This document shows, piece by piece, positions 5,026 to 6,107 of a stretch of DNA of 6,107 nucleotides (position 1 is the stretch's first letter; every line of letters begins with the position of its first letter). The notes under the pieces are model-generated. The model was not told where the DNA came from. It saw nothing but the letters and a program-made list of their open reading frames with translations, and did no database searches. The DNA lies in contig JADFQT010000163.1 in assembly GCA_022561675.1 (NCBI GenBank), forward strand, positions 1 to 6,107, in the 5' to 3' direction. The stretch is from Chloroflexota bacterium (lineage in GTDB: Bacteria > Chloroflexota > Dehalococcoidia > Lucifugimonadales > UBA3495). Made by a program: the position numbers and the translations under genes.

Positions 5026-6107
5026 ATGGTGGACTTGCGAGTAGCTACACTAACGGGCCCAGAGACGACTCTTCAGGAGGCAGTCATCGAAGAGTTCAAC
5101 AAGAGCCTGGGTGGAGACCTGATATTACCGGGGGGAACCGGCTATGACGAGGCCAGGACGATCTGGAACGGCATGATTGACAAACGCCCGGCCCTTATCG
5201 TCCGCTGCGCCGGGGTGTCCGACGTTATCAACTCCGTCAACTTCGCCCGGACCAACAATTTGCTGGCGGCGGTACGAGGAGGCGGCCACAGCTTTCCCGG
5301 AAACTCCGTCTGCGAGGGCGGCATAATGATCGACTTGTCTCCAATGAAGGGAGTGCGGGTCGATCCCGACAAACGAACGGCTCGCGCCGAAGCTGGCGTC
5401 AAGTGGGGTGAGTTCGATCGGGAGACCCAGGCTTTCGGCCTGGCCACCACCGGCGGTACCTTGACCGATACGGGGATCTCAGGACTCACCCTGGGCGGCG
5501 GCATCGGCTGGCTCTGCCGCAAATATGGGCTTACTGTGGACAACCTGCTCTCCGCAGATATCGTCACCGCCGCCGGCCGATTCCTTACGGCCAGCGCCAC
5601 GGAGAACGCCGAGCTGTTTTGGGGCCTGCGCGGTGGCGGCGGTAACTTTGGTATCGTGACGTCCTTCGAGTACCGGTTACATCCCGTCGGGCCAACAGTT
5701 CTGGGCGGTATGTTGATCTATCCCTTGGAGCAAGCTAAGGAAGTCCTCCCGTCCTACCATGAGCTCGTCAGCGGTGCCCCCGATGAGCTAATGACGGGAG
5801 CCGCCTTGCTCACCTCGCCCGAGGGCCAACCGGTGGTCGCCATTATCGTCTGCTACAACGGACCTATAGAGGCCGGTGAACGGGTTGTCCAGCCGCTCCG
5901 GGATATTGGCTCGCCACTGGCGGACCTCATCGGCCCGGTGCCTTACGCTCAGGTCCAGGCGCAGTTGGACGACGGGTTCCAAGCAGGGCGCCGAAACTAT
6001 ATCAAGACCAACTTTATGAACACTATAGGGGTTGACGCGGCCGCCATCATGTCCGAGCGCTTCGCCAGCGTTCCCTCCCCCTACTCCGCTTTGGCGCTAT
6101 TCCAACT
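5026..6107 (+). CDS. FAD-linked oxidoreductase, BBE / 6-hydroxynicotine oxidase type (3' truncated by window)
   Basis: The frame stays open to the window edge, giving 360 codons without a stop; full-length relatives run to roughly 450-480 residues. It belongs to the PCMH-type FAD-binding oxidases. Visible motifs are RPALIVRC (54-61), VRGGGHSFPG (83-92), IDLSPM (102-107), GLTLGGGIGWL (153-163), DNLLSADIVTA (172-182) and FWGLRGGGGNFGIVT (198-212). H88 matches the histidine that covalently links FAD in 6-hydroxynicotine oxidase and berberine-bridge enzymes. The cysteine giving a second flavin link in some relatives is absent (about L146). The C-terminal BBE segment would lie beyond the window. 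There is no signal peptide or membrane segment, so it is probably cytoplasmic. The substrate cannot be told from sequence: the family oxidises sugars, alkaloids, nicotine derivatives and other alcohols or amines. It has its own ribosome site and no evident link to dapB-asd. Confidence 0.9.
   Translation, partial: MVDLRVATLTGPETTLQEAVIEEFNKSLGGDLILPGGTGYDEARTIWNGMIDKRPALIVRCAGVSDVINSVNFARTNNLLAAVRGGGHSFPGNSVCEGGIMIDLSPMKGVRVDPDKRTARAEAGVKWGEFDRETQAFGLATTGGTLTDTGISGLTLGGGIGWLCRKYGLTVDNLLSADIVTAAGRFLTASATENAELFWGLRGGGGNFGIVTSFEYRLHPVGPTVLGGMLIYPLEQAKEVLPSYHELVSGAPDELMTGAALLTSPEGQPVVAIIVCYNGPIEAGERVVQPLRDIGSPLADLIGPVPYAQVQAQLDDGFQAGRRNYIKTNFMNTIGVDAAAIMSERFASVPSPYSALALFQ

Noticed and set aside
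1..6107. Search for CRISPR arrays, tRNA or rRNA genes, transposases, toxin-antitoxin or defence genes
   Set aside because: No regularly spaced repeats, cloverleaf-like segments or matching protein motifs were seen on either strand.

Overview
The window reads as an ordinary bacterial chromosomal segment with every supportable gene on the + strand. Moderately high GC and gene content fit a Chloroflexota-like bacterium, perhaps Dehalococcoidia or the SAR202 group. That assignment is inference from gene order, the Gly/Arg-rich PNPase tail, the DapB subtype and a REP-like palindrome; no phylogenetic marker was compared.

Region 1 (1-158) is non-coding. It holds a short GC-rich palindrome of the dispersed REP-like kind at the left edge, then a good sigma70-type promoter. 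Region 2 (159-2886) is the classical rpsO-pnp pair: ribosomal protein S15 and polynucleotide phosphorylase, the latter with an unusual ~85-residue Gly/Arg/Pro-rich C-terminal tail. A tiny 14-codon reading frame with a well-placed Shine-Dalgarno sequence overlaps the rpsO start. A perfect 19-bp inverted repeat (2941-2983) closes this unit.

Region 3 (3061-4917) is a two-gene lysine/diaminopimelate unit. dapB and asd are 15 nt apart and almost certainly co-transcribed. Asd makes aspartate semialdehyde; DapA, not in the window, would condense it with pyruvate; DapB then reduces the product towards meso-diaminopimelate and lysine. asd starts at TTG.

Region 4 (4918-6107) is a ~108-nt spacer with one small hairpin, then an FAD-linked oxidoreductase of the berberine-bridge/6-hydroxynicotine-oxidase type. 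It runs off the right edge after 360 codons.

I found no CRISPR array, tRNA, rRNA, transposon, phage gene or defence system, and no convincing new multi-gene system. The points worth a second look are the PNPase tail, the overlapping mini-ORF at rpsO, a Thr-to-Phe change in the DapB substrate motif, the edge palindrome, and an oxidase that keeps the flavin-linking His but lacks the second (Cys) anchor.
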